DNA from: Pseudoalteromonas phenolica
Lineage (GTDB): Bacteria > Pseudomonadota > Gammaproteobacteria > Enterobacterales > Alteromonadaceae
Direction of reading: 5' to 3'
Length of the DNA: 64,000 nucleotides
NCBI RefSeq assembly: GCF_005876835.1
Contig: NZ_PPSW01000008.1
Span: 124,001-188,000 of the forward strand
Positions 18,963-27,156 of the stretch are shown here, piece after piece. The notes under the pieces were generated by a model. That model was given only the letters and a program-made list of their open reading frames with translations. It was not told the DNA's origin and searched no databases. Position numbers and translations under genes: made by a program. The number at the start of each line of letters is the position of its first letter. The stretch's first letter is position 1.

Positions 18963-21467
18963 TTACATAGGAAGCGACTCAAACCAGAGTCGCTTTTTTT
19001 CTGTCATTTTTTCGATTAAGTTATCTTCAACTTCAAGTGTCGGGATCACTTCATCGGTAATATCGATAAGATCGCAGACTCCTGCTACATTCCACAATGA
19101 CTCTTCTAAATCTTTTGCCTTGTGAAGTGCATAATGACTTACATACTTGAGCTCATTCGCCAAATAGTCGGTATCTGGGCGGCCTGTTTTTGATACTTGT
19201 AGTTGGAATACAAATAAGATCTCTTTTCTGAGCGCTTTTTTGATAAATAAAAACAGGCTATCAAGTGAGTCTTCATCTCTCAAAATTTGGCTTTTAACGG
19301 CGTCAGTTAAGGTTTTCTTGTCTGGGTCTAAGCGCATAAATAGGGTATATTTTAGCGGTTTATCTTGTCGTGTTTGTTTACGTAGCGCTTCAGAAAGTTC
19401 ATCTTCAATAAAATTAGCAGGAAAAACCGGCGCGATTTCTATTTGCTCATCACCGCTTTGGTTGAAGTGCTCTAAAGCTTTGTGCAGCTTGGTAGAGTAT
19501 AGGCCACGGCCTATAGCACCAATGTTAAAGTGTGCTGACTCTTTATGTAAGTATAAAGGAAACTGGCATACACTCTTAGTGATCATATTACGCAGTGCTG
19601 TCGATAACCCTGGGATCTTTGGCGTCTCCTCACAGGCTTGCAGCTTGCTTTTATTTTTATCAATGAGTTGCGTAAAGAACTCAATGGCAGGGTGCTTATT
19701 TTCAGATACTTTATGTACCTTTAAATTGATGATTGTTTTTGATTTACTTATCGCCATGACTTGATAGCGTAAGTGTTTTAAATCATGTTTCTTGGTGATT
19801 TTTTGTAATTCAGGCAAGTCGATATAAACCAAATCACCTTTTTGTGAATCAGTGGGCGAATTAAGCTCGACTTGAAGGCCCATAACAGACAAATCACGTG
19901 TATGACCTTCAATTACAGTTTGACTGTCAACATGAAAAATGGTGCCTGTTTTATACAGATAGCGTTTATGCGCGCGAAGGTTTACATACTCTAGCGCTAC
20001 AACTTCTAATGCTGGCGGAGTGGATGACTTACCATGGCCAAAGTGTTTGAGTAAATTGACTTGCCCAGCATCAAATTGATGCTTTTTATATTCTGCGGTG
20101 CGACGCGGATCAGTAATATCAGTCAATAGCATCAAGTTTTGTACGTCTTGAATAAAGCCCTGAACGCGAGGGGTTGGCCTTTTATTCAGTTTTTCGAGCG
20201 ACTTTCCGGCACTAGCAGGCAGTGACAGCGGAATAAAAGCATCTTCATGGTAGCTAGGCATGATCTGTACTTTAAAAGCGCGCCAGCTGTCTTTTTGTGC
20301 ACCAAACCCAAAGAATAACGGGTTAAGACTGGGCTCTTGCTTTAATTCGAAATCAAAGGCCGAATAATAGTAAATTTTACCGCCGTTTGAGTGAGTAAAG
20401 GTATACAAAACCGCTTCTTTTACTGGGCTATGAAGGCTATTTAAATAGGCCAGTCGCTTTTGATTAAAAATACTATACAAACACGATTTTTTTCTTTCAT
20501 CTTCAAAGTAATAATGAATGAAAGCATTGTTTTCGTTGGTCAGCACCATTGAAGGGAGTGTGAGTTTGTCTTTGACCTTGCTGAGAAAAACAAACAGTGA
20601 GCTGACTCGTGGCAAGTAGTATTGTTCATAGCCTTTGCACACGACCGCATCCATGGTGTTATCTAAATTAATTTTATATCGGCGCTTGTTACCGTGTATG
20701 AAACTATTTAAGAACTCATCAAAGCCTTGATTATTTTCAACAAAGGTACGCTTTAAACGCACAAATTGATATTCATTATTTACAGGCTCAACAGCAACGA
20801 CTTCATATTGAATACCACCTTTAAGACCTAGCTCAAAATCTTGTTCAAGCCCTACTAGTCGAATACTCAGTAATTGGCCTTTCTCAAACGCGGCTTTCGA
20901 ATGTACTTTGATCTTTGCACCACTTAATGAAATATCTGACGTATTAGCAGAAATAATACTTTTCTTAGATACTTCAACCGTGATCTTGATCGAATAATTC
21001 ATTCGCTCTTCGATACGGCTTTCATAAGAAGCAAACTTGATTAACTTTGCCCCATGAGTGAGTGTGAGTGCTGGTGTGTCAGCATCATCTTGCGCTTGCT
21101 GTTGTGCGCGTTTTTGCATGACTCTAAAGTTATTATCGGTATTCATGACAGCTTCATAGACAGCCAGCGTGTATTGCCCATGCTTGGCAATTTCTTGCTC
21201 AAACACTGCGATGGCTAAGTCGTCCATAAAGTGCTGCTTACCATCATGAATATAAGGTTTTACTTCACCAGAAACCTGCCCGCGTAAATCGATAAACCGT
21301 GCGATAGGTTGGGAGAGGCGAGACATCTCCATTTTGATCAAAAACTGATCTGGCTTAGACAGGTGGGCTGTTTTTTGCGCAAAGAGCCCATCAAAGCCAG
21401 GCGAGCCTAACTGTTGCTTGAGTTCTTCTATCAAAGGTTGATATTGTTGCAGCTTATCTTCAGCCAT
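18963..21467 (-). CDS. Large PilZ-repeat protein, probable c-di-GMP effector
   Basis: An 834-residue soluble protein. Two regions carry the PilZ c-di-GMP signature: RIEERMNYS followed by NTSDISLSGAKI (about residues 155-200), and RAHKRYLYK followed by TRDLSVMGLQV (about 490-540). A third arginine-rich KRRYKI segment near 260 may be a degenerate copy. No membrane segment or catalytic domain is apparent, so it is probably a c-di-GMP-responsive cytosolic regulator, plausibly of surface motility or polysaccharide. The gene stands alone and is convergent with ampE. Confidence 0.82.
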   Translation of the reverse strand: MAEDKLQQYQPLIEELKQQLGSPGFDGLFAQKTAHLSKPDQFLIKMEMSRLSQPIARFIDLRGQVSGEVKPYIHDGKQHFMDDLAIAVFEQEIAKHGQYTLAVYEAVMNTDNNFRVMQKRAQQQAQDDADTPALTLTHGAKLIKFASYESRIEERMNYSIKITVEVSKKSIISANTSDISLSGAKIKVHSKAAFEKGQLLSIRLVGLEQDFELGLKGGIQYEVVAVEPVNNEYQFVRLKRTFVENNQGFDEFLNSFIHGNKRRYKINLDNTMDAVVCKGYEQYYLPRVSSLFVFLSKVKDKLTLPSMVLTNENNAFIHYYFEDERKKSCLYSIFNQKRLAYLNSLHSPVKEAVLYTFTHSNGGKIYYYSAFDFELKQEPSLNPLFFGFGAQKDSWRAFKVQIMPSYHEDAFIPLSLPASAGKSLEKLNKRPTPRVQGFIQDVQNLMLLTDITDPRRTAEYKKHQFDAGQVNLLKHFGHGKSSTPPALEVVALEYVNLRAHKRYLYKTGTIFHVDSQTVIEGHTRDLSVMGLQVELNSPTDSQKGDLVYIDLPELQKITKKHDLKHLRYQVMAISKSKTIINLKVHKVSENKHPAIEFFTQLIDKNKSKLQACEETPKIPGLSTALRNMITKSVCQFPLYLHKESAHFNIGAIGRGLYSTKLHKALEHFNQSGDEQIEIAPVFPANFIEDELSEALRKQTRQDKPLKYTLFMRLDPDKKTLTDAVKSQILRDEDSLDSLFLFIKKALRKEILFVFQLQVSKTGRPDTDYLANELKYVSHYALHKAKDLEESLWNVAGVCDLIDITDEVIPTLEVEDNLIEKMTEKKRLWFESLPM

Positions 21468-21671
21468 ATAAAACCATTTTACTTACCGTGTTTTGTAATC
21501 GTACAAATACCGGCATTAATTTTTCTTTTAGATTTCTTAGTTAATACTATGACAATAATTAGACATAGTTAACTTATTCTTGAGCAATAAATGAGTAAAG
21601 TGCCAGATTTATATGACAAAACTGAATATAATTTTACTCAGTGAATTTTAAAGCAAAAAGTGTGCCTTAGT

Positions 21672-23042
21672 ATGGGAAAGAAAAAAACAGCATTTGTATG
21701 TAGTGAGTGTGGTGCCGAATTTGCCAGATGGCAGGGTCAATGCTCAGAATGTAAAGCTTGGAATACCGTCACTGAATTTAGGGTGCCCAGTGTTAAGTCA
21801 GCACCTCGCAGCTCAGCGATGGCAGGCTATGCGGGCATGGTTGATGCTAAGGTGCAGACCCTTGATGAAGTAAACCTTGAGAGCTTACCGCGTTTTTCGA
21901 CTGGCTTTAAAGAGTTTGATCGTGTGCTTGGCGGTGGCGTTGTTCCCGGCAGTGCAATTTTGATCGGTGGTTCACCGGGTGCAGGTAAAAGTACCGTTTT
22001 ACTGCAAACCATGTGTTTACTTGCCGAGTCGATGAATACTTTGTACGTCACTGGTGAAGAGTCACTGCAACAAGTTGCCATGCGTGCCCACCGCTTAGGG
22101 CTACCAACTAACAAATTGAAAACCCTTGCAGAAACCAATGTTGAGACAATTTGCCAACTGGCTTTACAAGAAAAGCCGAGCATCATGGTGATTGACTCAA
22201 TTCAGGTGATGCATATGAGCGATGTGCAATCGGCACCGGGCAGTGTCTCTCAAGTTCGTGAAAGTGCCGCCTACTTGACGCGTTTTGCGAAACAGAATCA
22301 AGTCGCCATTATTATGGTAGGTCATGTAACCAAAGACGGCACTTTGGCGGGCCCTAAAGTATTAGAGCACTGTATTGATTGTTCTATTTTATTAGAAGGC
22401 AGTAGTGACAGCCGTTTTAGAACATTACGCGGTAATAAAAACCGGTTTGGTGCAGTGAATGAATTAGGCGTGTTTGCTATGACAGGGCAAGGTCTAAAAG
22501 AAGTATCTAACCCATCGGCTATTTTCTTGAACCGGGGTGAAGAGCAAACACCGGGTTCTTTGGTTATGGTTATTTGGGAGGGCACACGCCCGCTACTTGT
22601 TGAAGTACAAGCCTTGGTTGATTATTCCCAGCTAGCCAACCCGCGCCGTGTTACCGTTGGTTTAGAGCAAAACCGTTTAGCGATGTTATTAGCTGTATTG
22701 CACCGTCATGGCGGTTTGCAAGTTTCTGATCAGGATGTGTTTGTTAATGTGGTCGGTGGCGTTAAAGTGTCTGAAACCAGTGCTGACTTGGCTTTGATCA
22801 CCGCGCTGGTATCGAGTTTTAAGAACTTCTCACTCGATAGACAACTGGTGGTTTTTGGCGAAGTTGGACTAGGTGGCGAGATTCGTCCTGTGCCAAGTGG
22901 TCAAGAAAGATTAAGAGAGGCCGCGAAACATGGTTTTAAACGTGCTATTGTACCAAACGCCAATAAGCCGAAGGAGCTTATTGAAGGGATGGAAGTTATA
23001 GGCGTGAACAGTCTAAGCGAAGCCCTGGACGCGTTATTTTAA
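21672..23042 (+). CDS. radA: DNA repair protein RadA
   Basis: RecA-related helicase that drives branch migration of recombination intermediates. The 456-residue protein has the N-terminal zinc finger CSEC...CSEC, Walker A GSPGAGKS near residue 97, the RadA-specific KNRFG motif and a C-terminal Lon-like domain (VNVVGGVKVSETSADLAL, GEVGLGGEIRPVPSGQER). The ATG at 21672 gives MGKKKTAFVCSECG; an in-frame GTG at 21660 would add four residues. Confidence 0.96.
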   Translation: MGKKKTAFVCSECGAEFARWQGQCSECKAWNTVTEFRVPSVKSAPRSSAMAGYAGMVDAKVQTLDEVNLESLPRFSTGFKEFDRVLGGGVVPGSAILIGGSPGAGKSTVLLQTMCLLAESMNTLYVTGEESLQQVAMRAHRLGLPTNKLKTLAETNVETICQLALQEKPSIMVIDSIQVMHMSDVQSAPGSVSQVRESAAYLTRFAKQNQVAIIMVGHVTKDGTLAGPKVLEHCIDCSILLEGSSDSRFRTLRGNKNRFGAVNELGVFAMTGQGLKEVSNPSAIFLNRGEEQTPGSLVMVIWEGTRPLLVEVQALVDYSQLANPRRVTVGLEQNRLAMLLAVLHRHGGLQVSDQDVFVNVVGGVKVSETSADLALITALVSSFKNFSLDRQLVVFGEVGLGGEIRPVPSGQERLREAAKHGFKRAIVPNANKPKELIEGMEVIGVNSLSEALDALF

Positions 23043-23057
23043 TCAGGAAGTTAAAAC

Positions 23058-23981
23058 ATGAAAAAACCGCTTATCGCGATTGCTGTTATTGGCACAATAG
23101 CAGCGGGTTACGGTGTAACTCAATACAAAGCCAATGAAAAACTAAATAACGAGATTGCTAAGCAGATCTCTGTTTTTGAAGAAACATCTGGCTTTTCTGT
23201 TGATTACAAAGAAGCAAATTACTCATTGCTTAGCCAAGAAGTCAGTCTCAAAGACATTCAGTTTAAAGGCCCAGAAGGTGAAGACCTTGCTGTGATTAAC
23301 CAAATCATCATTGAAGGTTATGAAACTGACAAGATTAGTCCATACACATCAATGGACTTACAAGGTTTACGTTTTGCGCAGCCACTCATTGAGCAAGCAC
23401 AGCAAACGGCACCGTCAGAGTTATTAAATGCAAGTTATGACATTACTTCAAGCTTAAAGTATGACGAAGCCAGCGGTAAAAGCGACTTCGACATTGGCTT
23501 TGTTGCTGGTGAAGTTGCCTCTATGGATATGGCCTTCTCATTAGGTAACTCTAAGTCATTTATGGAAGTGTCTCTAGAGTCGCAAAAGCTGCAATCTCAA
23601 AGTCCACTGACTATGGAGCAAGAGCTGCAACTTCAAAGTAAAATGATGATGGCAATGCAAGAGCTGCAACCGCAATCATTCAACTTTACGTTTAATAACA
23701 AAGGTCAGTTCGATACTGTTGTTGAGAAGCAACTGTCTGCGGTTCAATTAGATAAACTGACGTTTGTGCAACAAGCACAGATGCAAGTAGATATGCTGCC
23801 GCTTGCTGAAGATTCAAAGTCTGAATTAATGAACTTTGTAAATGGCTTAAATAGCTTAAATATTTCAATGCAACTAAACGAAAACAAAGCGGTATCGCAA
23901 CTTGCAATGGAATTGGCTGGCCTGGCTCAGCAGCCTGAAAAGTTAGCAGAGTTTCTTAACTTACAAGTTAAAGGCAGTTAA
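23058..23981 (+). CDS. Uncharacterised membrane-anchored protein
   Basis: A 307-residue protein I do not recognise with confidence. It starts with a signal-anchor (KKPLIAIAVIGTIAAGYGV) and is otherwise hydrophilic and glutamine/methionine-rich with alternating polar-hydrophobic strands. The general shape resembles YdgA/DUF945-type exported proteins, but I see no diagnostic motif. It lies 15 bases after radA, so it may be co-transcribed, and it is followed by a strong terminator. Function unknown. Confidence 0.7.
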   Translation: MKKPLIAIAVIGTIAAGYGVTQYKANEKLNNEIAKQISVFEETSGFSVDYKEANYSLLSQEVSLKDIQFKGPEGEDLAVINQIIIEGYETDKISPYTSMDLQGLRFAQPLIEQAQQTAPSELLNASYDITSSLKYDEASGKSDFDIGFVAGEVASMDMAFSLGNSKSFMEVSLESQKLQSQSPLTMEQELQLQSKMMMAMQELQPQSFNFTFNNKGQFDTVVEKQLSAVQLDKLTFVQQAQMQVDMLPLAEDSKSELMNFVNGLNSLNISMQLNENKAVSQLAMELAGLAQQPEKLAEFLNLQVKGS

Positions 23982-24009
23982 GCAACTGTATTATATTTGG
24001 CTTAACATC

Positions 24010-24039
24010 AAAAAAGGCTTCAGATTTGAAGCCTTTTTT
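24010..24039 (+). terminator. Rho-independent terminator
   Basis: AAAAAAGGCTTCA pairs with TGAAGCCTTTTTT around a GATT loop, 28 bases after the stop of the radA-downstream gene. Confidence 0.9.
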
Positions 24040-24053
24040 GTTGCTGTTATTTT

Positions 24054-24319
24054 TATACCCAAACCACCTCAAGATACGAGGTTCAGCGAGAATTGATTGG
24101 CTGTCAGACAAGGCATCGATTTGAAGGTCTAGTGGTTCTAAATCGAAAATTGATAGCGCAGTATGGAAGCCAATCAAACTCGCCCAAGGGAGCGTGCTTT
24201 CAGTCCTATTTCATCGTCAAAGAACTTGGAAAGGACTCGTCATTACGCTGCGTTCTTTTCCTTGAACTAGAACAGAAGGCAGCGCTCTGAATCATGCATC
24301 TTGAGGAAGTTTGGGTATA
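24054..24319. mobile_element. 266-bp MITE-like palindromic element
   Basis: Non-coding segment bounded by long imperfect terminal inverted repeats. The left end starts TATACCCAAACCACCTCAAG and the right end, reverse complemented, starts TATACCCAAACTTCCTCAAG (three differences in the first 24 bases). It fills the gap between a terminator and the RDD gene end, and holds no plausible gene. Size, ends and placement fit a non-autonomous miniature transposable element; TA at each end could be the target duplication. No matching transposase is visible in the window. Confidence 0.75.
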
Positions 24320-24322
24320 GTT

Positions 24323-24820
24323 CTAATCTAAGCTGTTATAGACACGCTTGTTTTCTTCTTTGCTCAGTAATAATACTTCTGTGCCACAGATCATATCTTG
24401 TAGCGCACGCTTTTGTTTAAAGTCGACGAGTACCAGTAAATTACCTAAGCCTAATAATGCGAATAAACTACGCGCCATGGCTTTCGGCCAAGATAGCAGT
24501 TGACCATCAGGGGTTTGAACTTTTAAACGCCATGCTCGCATACCAATGGTTTGACCGCTTTTAGTCCAGAAGTAGCTGAAAAAAATCATACTAACTAAAA
24601 CTAACAATACACTACGAAGACCGTATAGCAGAGGAGTGGATTGAATCAGTGCAGACACATCTTCATGATCGCCTAATGAAATCATACCTAGTGAAATGAA
24701 GCCCTGAATAATGAGCAGATAAGCCACGGTAGTTAGCATAGCAAACGCGATCACGACTAAACCGTCATACATCAAAGAAGCAAGTCGGCGCATTAATCCA
24801 GCGCGAGGAAATTCAGACAT
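24323..24820 (-). CDS. RDD-family membrane protein
   Basis: A 165-residue protein of the RDD family with about three membrane segments. The RDD signature is at the N-terminus (RAGLMRRLASLMYDGLV) and again around SKTGQ-like FWTKSGQTIGMRAWRLKV. The ATG at 24820 is preferred; a GTG at 24832 adds four residues. RDD proteins are mostly of unknown function; some have been linked to ion transport. It abuts the MITE-like element at its 3' end. Confidence 0.82.
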   Translation of the reverse strand: MSEFPRAGLMRRLASLMYDGLVVIAFAMLTTVAYLLIIQGFISLGMISLGDHEDVSALIQSTPLLYGLRSVLLVLVSMIFFSYFWTKSGQTIGMRAWRLKVQTPDGQLLSWPKAMARSLFALLGLGNLLVLVDFKQKRALQDMICGTEVLLLSKEENKRVYNSLD

Positions 24821-25073
24821 CTTAGCCAACACTTAAAATAAGAAAATAATGCAGCTATTTTACACAAAGCCAATGAAAATGGCGAAACTGCTGTTTATAA
24901 AAGTTAAGCGATTAAAATATCAGCAGTTAAATGAAGCAATAAAAAAATTGCTTGCTCCCACTAGGGGATGTTTGTATAGTGTTTTGCACAGAGATGAGGG
25001 CATAGAAAAAAAGCCTGAGCTCAAAGTGGTTTTTCTTTATTTTCTCTTAGTTAGAAGATCAAAGAAAAATTAT

Positions 25074-25158
25074 GCCAGTGTGATGGAATTGGTAGACATG
25101 ACGGATTCAAAATCCGTTGCCTTCGGGCGTGGCGGTTCAAGTCCGCCCACTGGTACCA
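25074..25158 (+). tRNA. tRNA-Leu (anticodon CAA)
   Basis: 85-base gene including the encoded CCA. The acceptor stem GCCAGTG pairs with CACTGGT (one G-U). The anticodon stem ACGGA/TCCGT encloses TTCAAAA with anticodon CAA, decoding UUG. A class II long variable arm (TTGCCTTCGGGCGTGG) and the T-loop GTTCAAGTC are present, as expected for leucine. Confidence 0.96.
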
Positions 25159-25168
25159 CTTTTTATAT

Positions 25169-25197
25169 AACCCTAACCGTTTGGTTAGGGTTTTTTT
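25169..25197 (+). terminator. Terminator after tRNA-Leu
   Basis: AACCCTAACC pairs with GGTTAGGGTT around a GTTT loop and is followed by a T run, 11 bases after the tRNA. Confidence 0.92.
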
Positions 25198-25226
25198 ATG
25201 CCTGAAATTTGGTGTTAAGTCTTTTT

Positions 25227-25762
25227 CGGTAGCACCGACTTTAAGTCGGGTCATTGGTATGTTGCCTAAACGCGATATGAAATCGCTGCAACCGGAATAG
25301 ATCTTAAGCTCTAAATTTTTAATTCTTTACATTAGGCTAAACTCGGTAGCACCGACATTACGTCGGGTCATTTATATGCAGCTCAAACGCGATATGAAAT
25401 CGCTGCTACCGGTTCAAACAATGAAGCTCTGGTTTTTGATGTTTTGAATAAGATGAAACTCGGTAGCACCGACTTTACGTCGGGTCATTGATACGCAGCC
25501 TAAACGCGATATGAAATCGCTGCTACCGAAGCAGCCGATAAAGCTCCTGATTTCAATGCATTGCATTAGACGAAAACTCGGTAGCACCGACTTCACGTCG
25601 GGTCATTGATATATGACCAAACGCGATATGAAATCGCTGCAACCGGAATAGATCTTAAGCTCTAAATTTTTAATTCTTTACATTAGGCTAAACTCGGTAG
25701 AACCGACTTTACGTCGGGTCATTGATATGCTGCCTAAACGCGATATGAAGTCGCTGCTACCG
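25227..25762. repeat. Array of five tandem inverted REP pairs (BIME), about 117-bp period
   Basis: Five 67-68-bp units start at 25227, 25344, 25461, 25579 and 25695. Each unit begins CGGTAGCACCGAC and ends ATCGCTGCTACCG or a close variant. Inside are two hairpins, CCGAC-TTTAC-GTCGG and GCGAT-ATGAA-ATCGC, each preceded on its own strand by the tetranucleotide GTAG, which is the hallmark of REP sequences recognised by RAYT transposases. The outer arms CGGTAGCA/TGCTACCG can also pair, giving a three-way junction. Spacers are 49-50 bases; spacers 1 and 4 are identical and the others are diverged relatives. The array lies between tRNA-Leu and the 3' end of the export operon. Confidence 0.92.
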
Positions 25763-25837
25763 ATGCAATCTTTAAAGGTGGGTATAATATTTTATGTTTT
25801 TTCCGTGATTGATAACCTTCACTATTTCTAAAAACAG

Positions 25838-26221
25838 TTATAGGTTTTTTAACTCAGCCTCTAGTTTCAACTGATTAAAACCTAAAAGCATTTTGTCGTT
25901 GATTAAAATAACAGGGATCTGCCTGATATCGTGCTCTTTTAATTTGTTGTTAGCAAACTCAGAGTCTTCAATATCAAAGTTTGTGTAGGCAATATTATTG
26001 GCCTTTAAATACGCTTTTAACGCATTACAAGCGCTACACCACTTTGCGGTATACACGGTCACTTTGCCGTTTTCAACTTGCCAGTAAGTCTTATCGGTTA
26101 TCTGCCTTTCTGACGTTTGTATCTCTGGCTGTGCTTTTAAATAATGCATTGCAGTGTAAGTAATCAAATAACTGCCTAATGCAATGGCTAGGTACATGCC
26201 AAGCTTTTTAATGAAGGTCAT
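25838..26221 (-). CDS. Membrane-anchored glutaredoxin/thioredoxin-like protein
   Basis: A 127-residue protein with one N-terminal membrane segment (about residues 8-27) and a thioredoxin-fold domain of glutaredoxin size. The redox motif CSAC is near residue 62 (TAKWCSACNALK) and the cis-Pro loop reads RQIPVILIND. With an N-in anchor the domain would face the periplasm. It is the last gene of a six-gene operon, three bases after the preceding stop, with its ribosome binding site AAGGAT inside that gene. It is probably the redox partner for the two CxxC proteins encoded upstream; that role is inferred from position. Confidence 0.8.
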   Translation of the reverse strand: MTFIKKLGMYLAIALGSYLITYTAMHYLKAQPEIQTSERQITDKTYWQVENGKVTVYTAKWCSACNALKAYLKANNIAYTNFDIEDSEFANNKLKEHDIRQIPVILINDKMLLGFNQLKLEAELKNL

Positions 26222-26224
26222 AAC

Positions 26225-26659
26225 TTAATCCTTGTAGGTATCACTTTGAATAATTGTGATAGTGTGTATTTCGAGTTTATCTTTAAAGCGACTTTTTATT
26301 TTTTTGATTAAAGCTTCTTGGTCGCGGCAAGGTTTACAAGGCCCGACATCAGGTGAAATCGTCACATAGAATAATGTAAAGCCTGTCGAGTTAAAGGTGA
26401 GCGGCTCATTTAATAACTCCTGTAGGTTCTCTTTCACTGTGTCTGAATCAGGTAAGGCGACTTTCAGTTTAAACTTACTTAATAAGGCACTGTTAAAACG
26501 TTCACTCTTAAAAGTTAACTTTTGGCTTTGGTCAAATAAGAAAATCTGTGGCCCAGAATTATTAATAGGGCTAGCAACAATTTGTTCATGAGTGAATTGG
26601 TACTCTTTTGCTGCGGCAATATTTATGCTCAGTAAAGCGATTAATACTAGATATTTCAT
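26225..26659 (-). CDS. Secreted CxxC protein, paralogue B
   Basis: A 144-residue exported protein with signal peptide MKYLVLIALLSINIAAA. The body shares its whole layout with the preceding gene product: a GPQIFLFDQSQ strand, LLSKFKLKVALPDSDTV, the NEPLTFNSTGFTLF segment and a CxxC motif (VGPCKPCRDQ) near residue 109. This resembles a thioredoxin-like fold with CKPC, but the order of elements is unusual and I do not recognise a named family. Its ATG overlaps the stop of the paralogue by one base (TAATG). AAGGAAAAATA precedes the start. Confidence 0.75.
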   Translation of the reverse strand: MKYLVLIALLSINIAAAKEYQFTHEQIVASPINNSGPQIFLFDQSQKLTFKSERFNSALLSKFKLKVALPDSDTVKENLQELLNEPLTFNSTGFTLFYVTISPDVGPCKPCRDQEALIKKIKSRFKDKLEIHTITIIQSDTYKD

Positions 26660-27147
26660 TATTTTTCCTTTGTTTTCTGCTTTCCAATTAACTTTGGACG
26701 ATAGCGCTCTGGTAAGTCCTCAGGTGCAAAATTGCTCTGTATAACAGTTAAAGTATGTACGGTCAGTCTGTCTTTAAATTTGCGTTGAATTTTATTAATA
26801 ACATCCATTTGTGCTTTGCAAGGTGGACATTTACCACCAATATCAAGTAAAACTGCAATTAGGGTAAAGCCATCACCATTAAATATCAGTGGCTCTTTCA
26901 TCAAAAACTCTAATTCTTGTTTAAGTGTGTCTGAATCTGCCAAAGGTGTTTTCAGTTTAAATTTACTTAATAAGTTGTCGTCTTGTCTTTTTACTTTGTA
27001 AATAAGCGTTTGGTTTTTGTCGAAAATATAAACTTGAGGAGCACCTCGGCCTAAGCTTGTTTTGACTTTATCAGGAAATGTTATGTCGTAATTTTTGGCC
27101 AAAGCGGTATTTGCGAACAGTAAAATCAGTAGCGTAAAATATTTCAT
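26659..27147 (-). CDS. Secreted CxxC protein, paralogue A
   Basis: A 162-residue exported protein with signal peptide MKYFTLLILLFANTALA. It is clearly paralogous to the next gene (both contain LLSKFKLK, PDSDT or ADSDT, and the CxxC region followed by a basic helix and VHTLTVIQS). The redox motif is CPPC (GGKCPPCKAQ) near residue 114, and it has an extra basic C-terminal tail. It starts nine bases after the permease stop with AAGGAAAAACA as ribosome binding site. The role could be disulfide or thiol chemistry on a substrate exported by the adjacent ABC system; this is inference. Confidence 0.75.
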   Translation of the reverse strand: MKYFTLLILLFANTALAKNYDITFPDKVKTSLGRGAPQVYIFDKNQTLIYKVKRQDDNLLSKFKLKTPLADSDTLKQELEFLMKEPLIFNGDGFTLIAVLLDIGGKCPPCKAQMDVINKIQRKFKDRLTVHTLTVIQSNFAPEDLPERYRPKLIGKQKTKEK

Positions 27148-27156
27148 TGTTTTTCC

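Noticed and set aside
24093-24290. 65-codon ORF inside the MITE-like element
   Set aside because: It is internal to a palindromic non-coding element and lacks a ribosome binding site.
24849-25205. 118-codon ORF across tRNA-Leu
   Set aside because: It runs through the tRNA gene and its terminator; the translation is of structural RNA.
25227-25762. CRISPR array, because of regular repeats and near-equal spacers
   Set aside because: Units are 68 bp and palindromic, spacers are related to each other and two are identical, and no cas genes are near. It is a REP/BIME array.
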